From assembly GCF_000023225.1 (NCBI RefSeq), contig NC_013173.1:2978501-3042500 (forward strand): a stretch of 64,000 nt of DNA. Reading direction: 5' to 3'. Both the position numbers and the translations under genes were made by a program. The DNA comes from Desulfomicrobium baculatum DSM 4028 (GTDB lineage Bacteria > Desulfobacterota > Desulfovibrionia > Desulfovibrionales > Desulfomicrobiaceae). Shown in pieces: positions 38,201-45,944 of this stretch; positions within the stretch are counted from its first letter, which is position 1, and each line of letters starts with the position of its first letter. The notes under the pieces are model-generated. The model was not told where the DNA came from. It saw nothing but the letters and a program-made list of their open reading frames with translations, and ran no database searches.

Positions 38201-40581
38201 CCGGCAGCGCAGGGCGCGCCTTCGGAGCCACGCCCATTTTCGTGGACAGCCTCATAAACCGCATGGGCCTGCAGGTTGACGCCCCGGACGAGGTCCGCCC
38301 GCAGACGGACCTTGAAATCCGGGTCCAGGCCCAGCCTCGCGCACGAGTGACCGTGGCCGTGGTCGACGAGGGCATCATGCAGCTGGCCGGGGGCAAAAAT
38401 CCGGATCCCTTTGCCCATTTCTACGCCCCGCGCGCCCTGGATGTGATCAGCTACGACAATTTCGCCTTCATGTTCCCGCACGTCGGCGCGGCCAGACCTC
38501 TGGCCGGAGGCGGCGACGACCTGGGCGGGGCCTCGTCCTTCATGCGCACCGAAGGCATCCGCCGCGTAAGGCCCGTGACCTTCTGGTCCGGCGTGCTCGA
38601 CGCCGACCAAAGCGGGACGGTGAGCCACCGCGTACGCCTGCCCGACTTCCAGGGCGCGCTGCGCATTGTCGCCGTCGGCAACCAGGGCAAAAGCTTTGGC
38701 GCGGGTACGGCCATGACCCGCGTGCGCACGCCCCTGGTCCTGACTCCGACCCTGCCTCGCTTCCTGGCGCTGGGCGACGAGATCGAGATCCCCCTGACCC
38801 TGCGGAACGACACGCCCTCCGCCGGGTCGTTCCGCATCAGCGCCAGCGTCAGCGGCCCGGCAACGCTTGGAACCATGCCCGCCCCCCTGACCCTGGAACC
38901 GGGGCGGGAAGACACCGTCTACCTGCCCCTGCGCTGCGGCATGGAGGAAGGCAAGGTCACGCTGTCCTTCACCGCCACAGGAGGCGGCGAGACCGCCACG
39001 GCCGGGGAAGAGCTTGATCAGCGATCCCCCTTGCCCGTGACCCGGATGATGGAAAGCACGGTCCTTGACGCGGCTTCGGGCCAGATCGGCGCGGCGCTGC
39101 CGGACACCTTCCTGCCGGGATCGGTCGAACGCACGGTGCGGCTTTCCACCCGCCCGCTGCTGCGCTACTCCGGGCACCTGGAGAACCTGCTCGGCTACCC
39201 GTACGGCTGCGCCGAGCAGACCGTGTCCAAGGCCTTCCCGCTCCTGCACTTCGGAGCCCTGGCCCGGGAACTGGCGCCGGGACGCTTCAATACCACCGGC
39301 CCGGCCGGACTGGTGCAAGCGGCCATCCGCCGCCTGCAGACCATGCAGACCGGACAGGGCGGCTATGCCTTCTGGCCTGGAGACACCGAGCCCGACCCGT
39401 GGGTTTCGGCCTATGTCTGCCACTTCCTGCTGGAGGCCCAGTTGGCCGGACACACCATACCCGAACGCATGCTCGACAGCGCATTCTATTATCTTGAATC
39501 ACTGGCCAATCCTGAAGCCGGAAGTTCGGCGCAAAAGATCGAACAGGCCGCCTATGCGCTCTATGTCCTGGCGCTGGGCAAGAGGTCCAACCTGGGCAGC
39601 CAGGACTACCTGCGCACGACCTTCGAAAAATCCCTGAGCGGCGTGGCGCGGACCCTGCTGGCCGGGGCCTATCTGGAGACGAGCAACCAGTCCGCGGGCT
39701 TCACGCTGTTGCACGCGGCCCCGGCCATCGACGACAAACGTCGGGAAAGCGGCGGCAACCTGGGTTCGGGCCTGCGCGACAGGGCGCTCATCGCGCTCAT
39801 TCTGCTCAAAAGCGTACCAGACGATCCGAGGCTGCCGGAACTCATCACCCGCCTTGGGTCGGAGCTTGGCCATGGCGGATGGCATTCGACCCAGGAGACA
39901 AGCCTGGCCTTCATGGCTCTGGGAAAATATCTGGCCGCCCTGGATGACAGCCGACCCTTCGCGGGCACGCTGACCTGGCCTGACGGGGCGCAGGTTTTCG
40001 AGGAGACAAAGCTCTTCATGCGCGAGAATATCCAGACCACGGGCGCGTTGACCCTGGAAAAAACGCCTGCGGACCGGGCCGTCTTCGCCACCGTGCTGAC
40101 CTCGGCCACGCCCAAGGCTGATTCCCATACCCCGAGCAGTCAGGGGCTTGAAGTCGAGCAGACGTTGCTGCGCGAAAACGGGCTGCCCCTGGAGGGGGAC
40201 AGCGTCGGCCAGGGGGCTCTGGTCATCATGCGCACCAGGGCGCGCAGCACCTCCGGGCCTATCGACAACGTGGTCGTGCAAAGTTTGCTACCTGCGGGTC
40301 TGGAAGTGGAAAACCCGCGTCTGGCGACCACGGAGCGGCTCGACTGGATGGAGGAAGGGGCGACGCTTGAAGGCCATCAGGACCTGCGTGACGACCGCAT
40401 CCTTGTCTTCACCACCCTTGATGGGAACGGCTGGAAGACGCGTTTCAGCGTGCTGAGAGCCGTGACTCCGGGGCGATTCACGTTCCCACCGGTGCAGGCC
40501 GAGGCCATGTACCATCCCGGCCTGCGCGCCGGCGGGGCGCTTGGGGCCGTCACCGTCACGAGAGAAACGCCGGTCCCATGA
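35224..40581 (+). CDS. Bacterial alpha-2-macroglobulin (YfhM-like)
   Basis: 1785 residues. ATG at 35224 begins a signal-anchor (NWVIALLLLVIAGQTWLL) after a fair ribosome-binding site (GAGGTG); an upstream in-frame TTG is less likely. Multiple macroglobulin beta domains lead to the thioester site YPYGCAEQTVSKAF (Cys1329 with Gln1332), so the trap is probably active, and a C-terminal alpha-helical TED and receptor-like domain follow. Such proteins are thought to trap foreign proteases in the periplasm. No lipobox cysteine is seen, so it is anchored by the helix rather than lipid. The next gene, pbpC, overlaps it by 4 bp, the classic pairing. Confidence 0.93.
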   Translation: MSNPKNWVIALLLLVIAGQTWLLKDRFSSDEPQALTVSGVSLDSAMRTTLAVEFDQPVPDSVRAQAAPAAIEPAAAGQWVWTNPYTLKFLAQTPLPLDMQYSLTLSPVVFPDKLLRAERSRLIRTGSFAVQELTVNELASDAGPDMVELEGRVVFNAPVDPEKLLAAMRLSEAGGASVELSLLTQWRTTSFGFRSAPVRKDTAGRILTLRLAPELTVAEKSLALGQEFKRDIELRLDPVLRIVAVSPQADKDLSRINLDFSAPVSAAAIRELLRIEPEARISVSAHGKTASLTGKLAPGATYTVRIAKGLLAEDKAVLEAPFEQTLRMPDLPPSVDFSSEGMFLPRQGQGLLGVEYVNADAVELTVSRVFPNNLSVLFQDYGYSIFDSTAARDSVPYHLGSEIHRETFSVTSPPNTVQERTLSMSKLIPDQRPGLYKLGLSLPADYRGATRWVLRTDIGLVAKQDAAGFLVWANSLGDLRALEGVELTLLSFKNQVLGTTRTNSDGLARIPSAGNEGELGSPAMILARHGEDFSFIFLDRFRIDTTGLDVSGTSISQTGLQAYLYGKRDIYRPGETLDGAILVRDGRIGTPPDLPVTVEQRDPEGRLLRTMNLVLDRGMAGFSLDIPDWSLTGHYLLQAMSGGQVIGSYSYQVEEFIPDRLSVEIASTETGGEPGRKLTFDVISRYLFGPPASNLAVSVKARLLAADFAPKGFEAYSFGDPGKNFEPLPLLTTDGRLDADGRAAFGVEIPKDLTPPLALWAEFTGRVREQGGRGVTARKRIPVHAYSLYPGIKRPGSMELEPRKRAVFEFVTLSPEGKKIAHPELVATLFQDQWQTVMRRTQSGFNYESVRNPVEISTQRVSAGDGAGSFSVTPPDYGSYRVRLGDPKSGAASELEFYCGGWGYSPWAVKNPARLELIPDKAGYQAGETASIQIRSPFAGKALVTVEGSRVEHLEVVELIENTGHIRIPVREEWQPNVHLTATLIRRATDIAPGSAGRAFGATPIFVDSLINRMGLQVDAPDEVRPQTDLEIRVQAQPRARVTVAVVDEGIMQLAGGKNPDPFAHFYAPRALDVISYDNFAFMFPHVGAARPLAGGGDDLGGASSFMRTEGIRRVRPVTFWSGVLDADQSGTVSHRVRLPDFQGALRIVAVGNQGKSFGAGTAMTRVRTPLVLTPTLPRFLALGDEIEIPLTLRNDTPSAGSFRISASVSGPATLGTMPAPLTLEPGREDTVYLPLRCGMEEGKVTLSFTATGGGETATAGEELDQRSPLPVTRMMESTVLDAASGQIGAALPDTFLPGSVERTVRLSTRPLLRYSGHLENLLGYPYGCAEQTVSKAFPLLHFGALARELAPGRFNTTGPAGLVQAAIRRLQTMQTGQGGYAFWPGDTEPDPWVSAYVCHFLLEAQLAGHTIPERMLDSAFYYLESLANPEAGSSAQKIEQAAYALYVLALGKRSNLGSQDYLRTTFEKSLSGVARTLLAGAYLETSNQSAGFTLLHAAPAIDDKRRESGGNLGSGLRDRALIALILLKSVPDDPRLPELITRLGSELGHGGWHSTQETSLAFMALGKYLAALDDSRPFAGTLTWPDGAQVFEETKLFMRENIQTTGALTLEKTPADRAVFATVLTSATPKADSHTPSSQGLEVEQTLLRENGLPLEGDSVGQGALVIMRTRARSTSGPIDNVVVQSLLPAGLEVENPRLATTERLDWMEEGATLEGHQDLRDDRILVFTTLDGNGWKTRFSVLRAVTPGRFTFPPVQAEAMYHPGLRAGGALGAVTVTRETPVP

Positions 40582-42959
40582 ACAGACTCCGCAGGATCGC
40601 GGCGACGCCATCGCGCAAGGCCGCCGCGATCCTTTTTTTGACCCTAGGGCTTGCGGCCTGCCTGGGCCTGCTGCTGGACCGCCTCTTCCCCTTTCCCGTG
40701 GAACGCCTTGAGGCTCCGGCCGCCACCCGCGTCCTGGACCGGGACGGCAAACCCTTGCGCTTTTTCCTGGCTGCCGACGGGATGTGGCGATTCCCGTTGA
40801 CTCTGAAGGAAATTTCCCCGGACCTGACCGCCGCCCTGATCGATTCCGAAGACCGGCATTTCCTCCTTCATCCGGGCATCAACCCGCTGTCCGTATTACG
40901 TGCGCTGTGGGTCAACGTCCGGCATGGACGGGTCATAAGCGGAGCCTCGACCATCCCCATGCAGGTCGCCCGCCTGGCCGACCCGCGCCCGCGCACCCTT
41001 GGGGCCAAGGCCGTGGAAGCGCTGCGCGCCCTGCAGCTGTGCTGGCATTATCCCAAGGAAAAAATTCTGCTGTGGTACGTCAATCTGGCTCCGTTCGGCT
41101 CCAACATGGTCGGAGTCGGAGCCGCCGCCTGGTATTATTTCGGCAAGGCCCCGGACACCCTCTCCCTCGGGGAGATCGCCCTGCTCTCTGTCCTGCCGCG
41201 CTCGCCGACCCGCTACAACCCGCTCAGCAACCCAGAGCGTGCACGCGAAGTCCGCGACCGGGTCCTGGAGCGCTTTGCCGCGCATGGCGTCTTCGACCCG
41301 GCCCGTATCACCGAAAGCACGACCCGCCCGCTTCTGGCCCGCCGCGCTAGCGTGCCGCAGGGCGCGCCACACTTCAGCCGCTGGGTGCGTTCGCGGCTGC
41401 CCGAAGCGCCCGTAATCAGAAGCAGCCTGGACAGACGCGCCCAGAATATCGTCGAAGAGCTGCTCTCCGGCCGCATGGACAACTTGCGCCGTCAGGCCAT
41501 CGGCAACGCGGCGGCGGTGGTGCTCGACATCAAAAGCCGCGCGATTCTGGCTTATGCCGGATCGGCGGATTTCTGGGATGATTCCCGGCAGGGGCAGGTC
41601 GACAACGCCCTGTCCAGGCGCTCTCCCGGATCGACGTTAAAACCCTTCCTCTACGCCCTGGCCTTTGACCAGGGGCATCTCGTGCCCGACTCCATGCTCC
41701 TTGACGTGCCCACGGATTTCGCGGGCTACGTCCCGGAAAACTACGGCCAGAATTTTCAGGGCCTCGTCAGCGCGCGCACGGCCCTGGCCACCTCCCTCAA
41801 TGTTCCGGCCGCGCGCCTGCTGACCCGCTGCGGGCTTGTGCCCTTCCACGAACTGCTGCGCCGGGGCGGCCTTTCCACCCTGGACAGACCGGCCAGCCAC
41901 TACGGGCTGTCCATGGCCCTGGGCGGCTGCGAGGTGCGGCTGCTGGAGCTGACCAACCTTTACGCCACCCTGGCCGACACAGGGGTGCACAGAGCCGTCC
42001 GCCCCCTGGCCGGAGGTAAAGACGAATACAGCAAGGGCGTGCAGCTTTTCTCCCCCGAAGCCTCGGCCATGATTCTTGGCATCCTGGCCACGACCAGAAG
42101 GCCCGACCTGCCCGACGCCTGGGAGTTCACCCTGTCCGCCCCCAAGGTGGCCTGGAAGACCGGGACGTCCTTCGGACACCGCGACGCCTGGGCCGTGGGC
42201 ATAAGCCGCGACCTGGCCATCGGGGTCTGGGTCGGCAACCCCGACGGCTCGCAGTGCACGAACATCTCCGGAGCGCGCCACGCCGGTCCCCTGCTTTTTG
42301 ATCTTTTCCGAGCGCTCTCTCCCCGCACAACGCAGCTGCCCTCGTTTCCCACGCCCGCGCTGCAACGGATCCAGCTCTGCGCCGTCAGCGGGGAGCGCCC
42401 CGGCCCCAGCTGCCCGGTCACCACGAGCACGGCCATCGCCGGGGTGACGAGCCTCCCGGTCTGCGGCATGCACAGACAGATCTTCGTAAATCCCGCCACG
42501 GGCCTGCGCCTGCACGGAGACTGTCTGCTCGCAAAGGAATCCACAGAAGAGGCCGCGCTGGTCTGGCCGGCCGAACTGGTGGCCTTTCGCCGTGCCCAGG
42601 GATCGGGCCTGCCGGGCCTGCCCGGCATCGACCCGGAGTGCCTTGACGTGCCGGAGGAAGGCGGCCCGGTCATCCAGTCCCCTTCAGCCACAACGCCCTA
42701 CCATGTCCGCCCTGACGCGCCCTCGGAGTTTCAGCGCCTGTCCCTGTCCGCGGCCGGGGCGGCGGGCGCTTCGATACATTACTGGTACGTGGATGGCCGT
42801 CATGTGGGCCGGACCGCGCCCGAAACACCCTGCTTCATCCCTTTGGAGCGCGGGATGCACGAGGTCATCGTCACCGATGACCAGGGGCGCAGCGCCCGCA
42901 CGACCTTCACGGTGCACGCCTGGACCGACGACGCCCTTGGCAGCCGGGTTCAGCCCTGA
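40578..42959 (+). CDS. pbpC: Penicillin-binding protein 1C
   Basis: 793-residue bifunctional peptidoglycan synthase of the PbpC family. A membrane anchor (about 15-35) leads to the GT51 glycosyltransferase, with catalytic Glu91 in DSEDRHFLLHPG and a GASTIPMQVARL block. The transpeptidase has SxxK at Ser352 (GSTLKPF), SLN in ATSLNVPAAR and KTGTSFG. The C-terminal ~90 residues are the BiPBP_C domain. PbpC is thought to repair the wall after breach sensed with alpha-2-macroglobulin, whose gene overlaps its start. Confidence 0.95.
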   Translation: MNRLRRIAATPSRKAAAILFLTLGLAACLGLLLDRLFPFPVERLEAPAATRVLDRDGKPLRFFLAADGMWRFPLTLKEISPDLTAALIDSEDRHFLLHPGINPLSVLRALWVNVRHGRVISGASTIPMQVARLADPRPRTLGAKAVEALRALQLCWHYPKEKILLWYVNLAPFGSNMVGVGAAAWYYFGKAPDTLSLGEIALLSVLPRSPTRYNPLSNPERAREVRDRVLERFAAHGVFDPARITESTTRPLLARRASVPQGAPHFSRWVRSRLPEAPVIRSSLDRRAQNIVEELLSGRMDNLRRQAIGNAAAVVLDIKSRAILAYAGSADFWDDSRQGQVDNALSRRSPGSTLKPFLYALAFDQGHLVPDSMLLDVPTDFAGYVPENYGQNFQGLVSARTALATSLNVPAARLLTRCGLVPFHELLRRGGLSTLDRPASHYGLSMALGGCEVRLLELTNLYATLADTGVHRAVRPLAGGKDEYSKGVQLFSPEASAMILGILATTRRPDLPDAWEFTLSAPKVAWKTGTSFGHRDAWAVGISRDLAIGVWVGNPDGSQCTNISGARHAGPLLFDLFRALSPRTTQLPSFPTPALQRIQLCAVSGERPGPSCPVTTSTAIAGVTSLPVCGMHRQIFVNPATGLRLHGDCLLAKESTEEAALVWPAELVAFRRAQGSGLPGLPGIDPECLDVPEEGGPVIQSPSATTPYHVRPDAPSEFQRLSLSAAGAAGASIHYWYVDGRHVGRTAPETPCFIPLERGMHEVIVTDDQGRSARTTFTVHAWTDDALGSRVQP

Positions 42960-42984
42960 TAGGCAACCTCATTCCGGAGGGCTC

Positions 42985-44583
42985 ATGGCCATCAAGCTGC
43001 ATCTCGTCTTTCAGGACCGCGTCGGCATCGTCGCCGACCTGTCCCGCCGCATCGCCGACCGCATGTTCAATATCGTGGCCATGGAAGTGGATCGCGTAGA
43101 CGACCTGGCCCACGTCTATGTGGAAGCCGAAGACCGCAGAAGCGAGGGAACGCCCTCGGACCTGCCGCAAGCCCTAAGCGACATTCCCGGCCTGCTCACC
43201 TCCCGGGCCATAGACACCCTGCCGCAAGAAGAGCAGGCCCGGCGTCTGCGCGTGGTTCTGGACAACATCGCCGACGGGGTCGTGGCCGTGGACGCTGCCG
43301 GGCTGGTCACGACCATCAACGCCTCCGCCTGCCAGATCCTGAACCTGGATCAGGACAGCGTGACCGGCACGGACGTGCGCGAACTGGGCCTTGGCGACAC
43401 GGCCATTCTGGACAGCCTGGCCGGACTGGAAAGCCCCGACGTGAAGCGCACCCTGGTCACGCCTTCGGGACGCTTCCAGTATTTCGCCACCTGCCGCCCC
43501 ATCCGCGACGCCGAAGGACATATCATCGGGGCGGTGGAAATCGTAAGGGACATGCAGGAAATCCGCATGCTGGCGCGGAGCCTCTCCGAACCCGCCCAGA
43601 TCAGCTTTTCGGACATCGTCGGCCAGAACCAGAACATCAACAACCTCATCGGCTACGCCCAGCTCATCGCGGCCACGGATTCCATCGTCTGCATCCGGGG
43701 CGCTTCCGGCACGGGCAAGGAACTCTTCGCCCGGGCCATGCACACGGCAAGTGGACGATCCGGGCCCTTCGTGCCCATCAACTGCGCGGCCCTGCCCGAA
43801 CAGCTGCTGGAGAGCGAGCTCTTCGGCTACGTCGGCGGAGCCTTCACCGGCGGTCTGAGGGACGGCAAGCCCGGCCTGTTCGAGGTCGCGGGGGAAGGCA
43901 CTGTCTTTCTTGACGAGATCGGCGACATGCCGCAGCCCTCCCAGGCCAAGATATTGCGGGTCATGCAGGATCACTGCGTGCGGCGCATCGGGGGCTCGCG
44001 GGAGATACCCATCCGGGCGCGAATCATCACCGCCACCAACGGAAATCTGGAGAAAATGGTCGAGGAGGGAACCTTCCGGCAAGACCTGTACTACCGCATC
44101 AACGTGCTGCCCATCCATATCCCGCCATTGCAGGAGCGCCTGGACGACATCGGCCTTTTGGCGGAGCATTTCCTTTTTACCCTGGCCTCGCGCATGGGGC
44201 GGCCGGTCAAGAGCATCACCCCGGAGGGCCTTGCCAAACTGCGCACCCACAGCTGGCCGGGCAACGTGCGCGAGCTCAAGAACGTGGTCGACCGCGCCGC
44301 CATCCTCTGCCCGGCGGAAAGCATCGACGAGCGTTTCCTGATCCTGGCCCACGAACTCGGCGACCGCATTCCGGGCCAGACCCGGCAGACCCAGGCTATC
44401 GAACCGGGAAAACCCCTTAGAGAGCAGCTCGACCGCCTGGAAAAGGACATCCTTGAAAACGTCCTGACCCGGGCCAAAAGCGTGCGCCAGGCCGCCCGGA
44501 CCTTAAGCCTGTCCCACACCGCCATCCTGAACAAAATCAAGAAACACGGCCTGCGCGTGTCCAGAACCGTGCGCGTCGACTAG
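42985..44583 (+). CDS. TyrR-like regulator: ACT–PAS–AAA+–HTH
   Basis: 532 residues from ATG at 42985, with GGAGGG 5 bp upstream; a much longer in-frame start lies inside pbpC and is rejected. The order is an N-terminal ACT domain (LVFQDRVGIVADLSRRIADR), a PAS domain (VLDNIADGVVAVDAAGLVTT), the AAA+ domain and a C-terminal TyrR-type HTH (LSLSHTAILNKIKKHGL). Walker A reads GASGTGKE rather than GESGTGKE. The sigma54-contact loop reads GAFTGG (285-290) instead of GAFTGA. It probably senses an aromatic amino acid or related ligand through ACT. Whether it contacts sigma54 is uncertain because the loop is altered and E. coli TyrR does not. Confidence 0.9.
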   Translation: MAIKLHLVFQDRVGIVADLSRRIADRMFNIVAMEVDRVDDLAHVYVEAEDRRSEGTPSDLPQALSDIPGLLTSRAIDTLPQEEQARRLRVVLDNIADGVVAVDAAGLVTTINASACQILNLDQDSVTGTDVRELGLGDTAILDSLAGLESPDVKRTLVTPSGRFQYFATCRPIRDAEGHIIGAVEIVRDMQEIRMLARSLSEPAQISFSDIVGQNQNINNLIGYAQLIAATDSIVCIRGASGTGKELFARAMHTASGRSGPFVPINCAALPEQLLESELFGYVGGAFTGGLRDGKPGLFEVAGEGTVFLDEIGDMPQPSQAKILRVMQDHCVRRIGGSREIPIRARIITATNGNLEKMVEEGTFRQDLYYRINVLPIHIPPLQERLDDIGLLAEHFLFTLASRMGRPVKSITPEGLAKLRTHSWPGNVRELKNVVDRAAILCPAESIDERFLILAHELGDRIPGQTRQTQAIEPGKPLREQLDRLEKDILENVLTRAKSVRQAARTLSLSHTAILNKIKKHGLRVSRTVRVD

Positions 44584-44922
44584 AAGAGACTCCTCACCAA
44601 AGTCACTGAAATATGCCGACAACGCCTCAAGGCCCGTTGGCGGCATAAGTTTGAGGCCGAAGAGGAAATTCCAGCGGGTTCCAAACCGAAGGATCATCTC
44701 TTCATCCCGGCATCGCGGCATATTGAACGACCACGGCTGCTATAAATCCCAATAGACGTATCTGGCGGAGAACAGCGCTCTTGGAGCCAATATTATCCGC
44801 TGGCATTCTGACCAAGACTTGCTTACGAAACCCAAAAGATAAAGATATTGCGTAACCACTCGGAAGACCCCCAACGCGAGCTCGGGCACACCCCGATCTC
44901 AACACGGCCAGGACAAACCACA
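44584..44922. other. Gene-free stretch left of the zeta-toxin unit
   Basis: 340 bp of lower-GC sequence with no convincing gene. A hairpin ATGCCGACAACG (44613-44624) / CGTTGGCGGCAT (44635-44646) with one mismatch lies 30 bp after the TyrR-like stop. It could be a weak terminator, but it has no T-tail. AAAAGATAAAGATA at 44834-44847 matches one of the direct repeats near 49081. Probably the left border of an inserted toxin module. Confidence 0.5.
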
Positions 44923-45456
44923 ATGCCAACGTGCTGGATAATCGCAGGACCAAACGGGGCAGGCAAAACAACCTTCGCCCTTGAATACTTGCCTACGGTT
45001 GCAGGCTGCACCACATTCATCAACGCCGACCTCATCGCTGCCGGTCTTTCGCCTTTGGCGCCTGAACGGGAAAGGATGGCAGCCAGCCGGATCTTCCTGA
45101 AGGAGCTCAAGGAACGCATCAGAATCCGAGAAAACTTTGCCTTTGAAACAACCTTGGCAGGAAGAACGTACCTGCGCTTAATCAGGGAACTCCGCCATGA
45201 CGGATGGACCATCAAACTGATATTTTTGGGGCTGCCCAATGTTGAAATGTCAAAAATGAGAGTTGCCGAAAGAGTTGCTCACGGCGGTCACAACATCCCG
45301 GAAAAAGAAATCGAAAGGCGTTTTCCACGAAGCCTCTTAAATCTTTTTCAAAATTTCTGCTCAATTGTGGACAACTGCCTTTGTTTCATGAACGATAGAG
45401 GCACCCCCCTGCCCATTTTCGAGCAGCAGAGCGGACGCAGGATCATTCACCACTAG
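44923..45456 (+). CDS. Zeta-toxin-like P-loop kinase
   Basis: 177 residues from ATG at 44923 (AGGA 8 bp upstream). Walker A is [16 protein letters not shown] (residues 9-24). The [14 protein letters not shown] switch-like block, [22 protein letters not shown] (split as FETTLAGR and [10 protein letters not shown]) and [18 protein letters not shown] are typical of chromosomal zeta-toxin/UNAG-kinase-like families. Known zeta toxins phosphorylate UDP-sugars, but this subfamily's substrate is not shown. The gene is lower in GC than its neighbours. A 60-residue gene follows and may be its antidote. Confidence 0.85.
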   Translation: MPTCWIIAGPNGAGKTTFALEYLPTVAGCTTFINADLIAAGLSPLAPERERMAASRIFLKELKERIRIRENFAFETTLAGRTYLRLIRELRHDGWTIKLIFLGLPNVEMSKMRVAERVAHGGHNIPEKEIERRFPRSLLNLFQNFCSIVDNCLCFMNDRGTPLPIFEQQSGRRIIHH

Positions 45457-45494
45457 GACTTGTATAATTTGATGCTCAAGGAAGCAGGACTATC

Positions 45495-45677
45495 ATGAAA
45501 GTAACCCAGGAAGCCCCCTCCAAAGAAAGCATGATCGTGCTGGAATCACTCCGAAAGGCTGTTGCACAGGCATTGGACAGGAAGAAACGCCTCGGACAGT
45601 ATGCGGTCGTCTGGCAGGATGGACAGCCGACCATCATTGGCGATGACAAGCCGGAAACCAGCAGACAGAAGGACTGA
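45495..45677 (+). CDS. Small partner of the zeta-like kinase, candidate antitoxin
   Basis: 60 residues: a helical charged start (SKESMIVLESLRKAVAQALD) then GQYAVVWQDGQPTIIGDD. An AGGA lies about 13 bp before the ATG. It sits 38 bp after the zeta-like gene in the same direction. Zeta toxins usually sit with a small epsilon-type antitoxin, normally upstream; this one is downstream and not epsilon-like by eye. The pairing is inferred from size and context. Confidence 0.6.
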   Translation: MKVTQEAPSKESMIVLESLRKAVAQALDRKKRLGQYAVVWQDGQPTIIGDDKPETSRQKD

Positions 45678-45944
45678 ACCTTTCCACAAATCCTTGTCGA
45701 TTCAAGGCACGTCTAAGTCCTTGTTTTTCCTGGTTGAGACGGCCGAAATCAAACCAGCGCCCCTCGGTTCAATTCATGAAAACAACAGACCGCATACCGC
45801 CCCTGGCTCGAATCTGACGCTATAAACCTTGCCGAGAGTTACGCTCAAGCCCCCTCCCGCACACAAAGTCCACCTTTACGGTGATAAACCGCAATCAGCC
45901 TTCCCTCTTTTCCTTCAATCTTCTCGGTGATAGAAAAAATAATT
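45678..45944. other. Gene-free region between the toxin unit and the REC-PAS kinase
   Basis: 267 bp without a convincing gene. On the minus strand, 45845-45930 can be read as a short peptide ending KGGLCVREGA. It has no start codon with a ribosome-binding site, so it is at most a gene remnant. No good promoter was found. Confidence 0.45.

Noticed and set aside
44613-44646. Terminator after the TyrR-like gene
   Set aside because: A good hairpin with one mismatch but no T-tail on either strand. Left as a structural note.
44834-44847. Third copy of the enhancer-like repeat
   Set aside because: Only 14 bases match and the rest diverges. Could be chance in AT-rich sequence.
45845-45935. Minus-strand peptide ending KGGLCVREGA
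   Set aside because: The peptide looks protein-like but has no ATG/GTG with a ribosome-binding site. At best a remnant.
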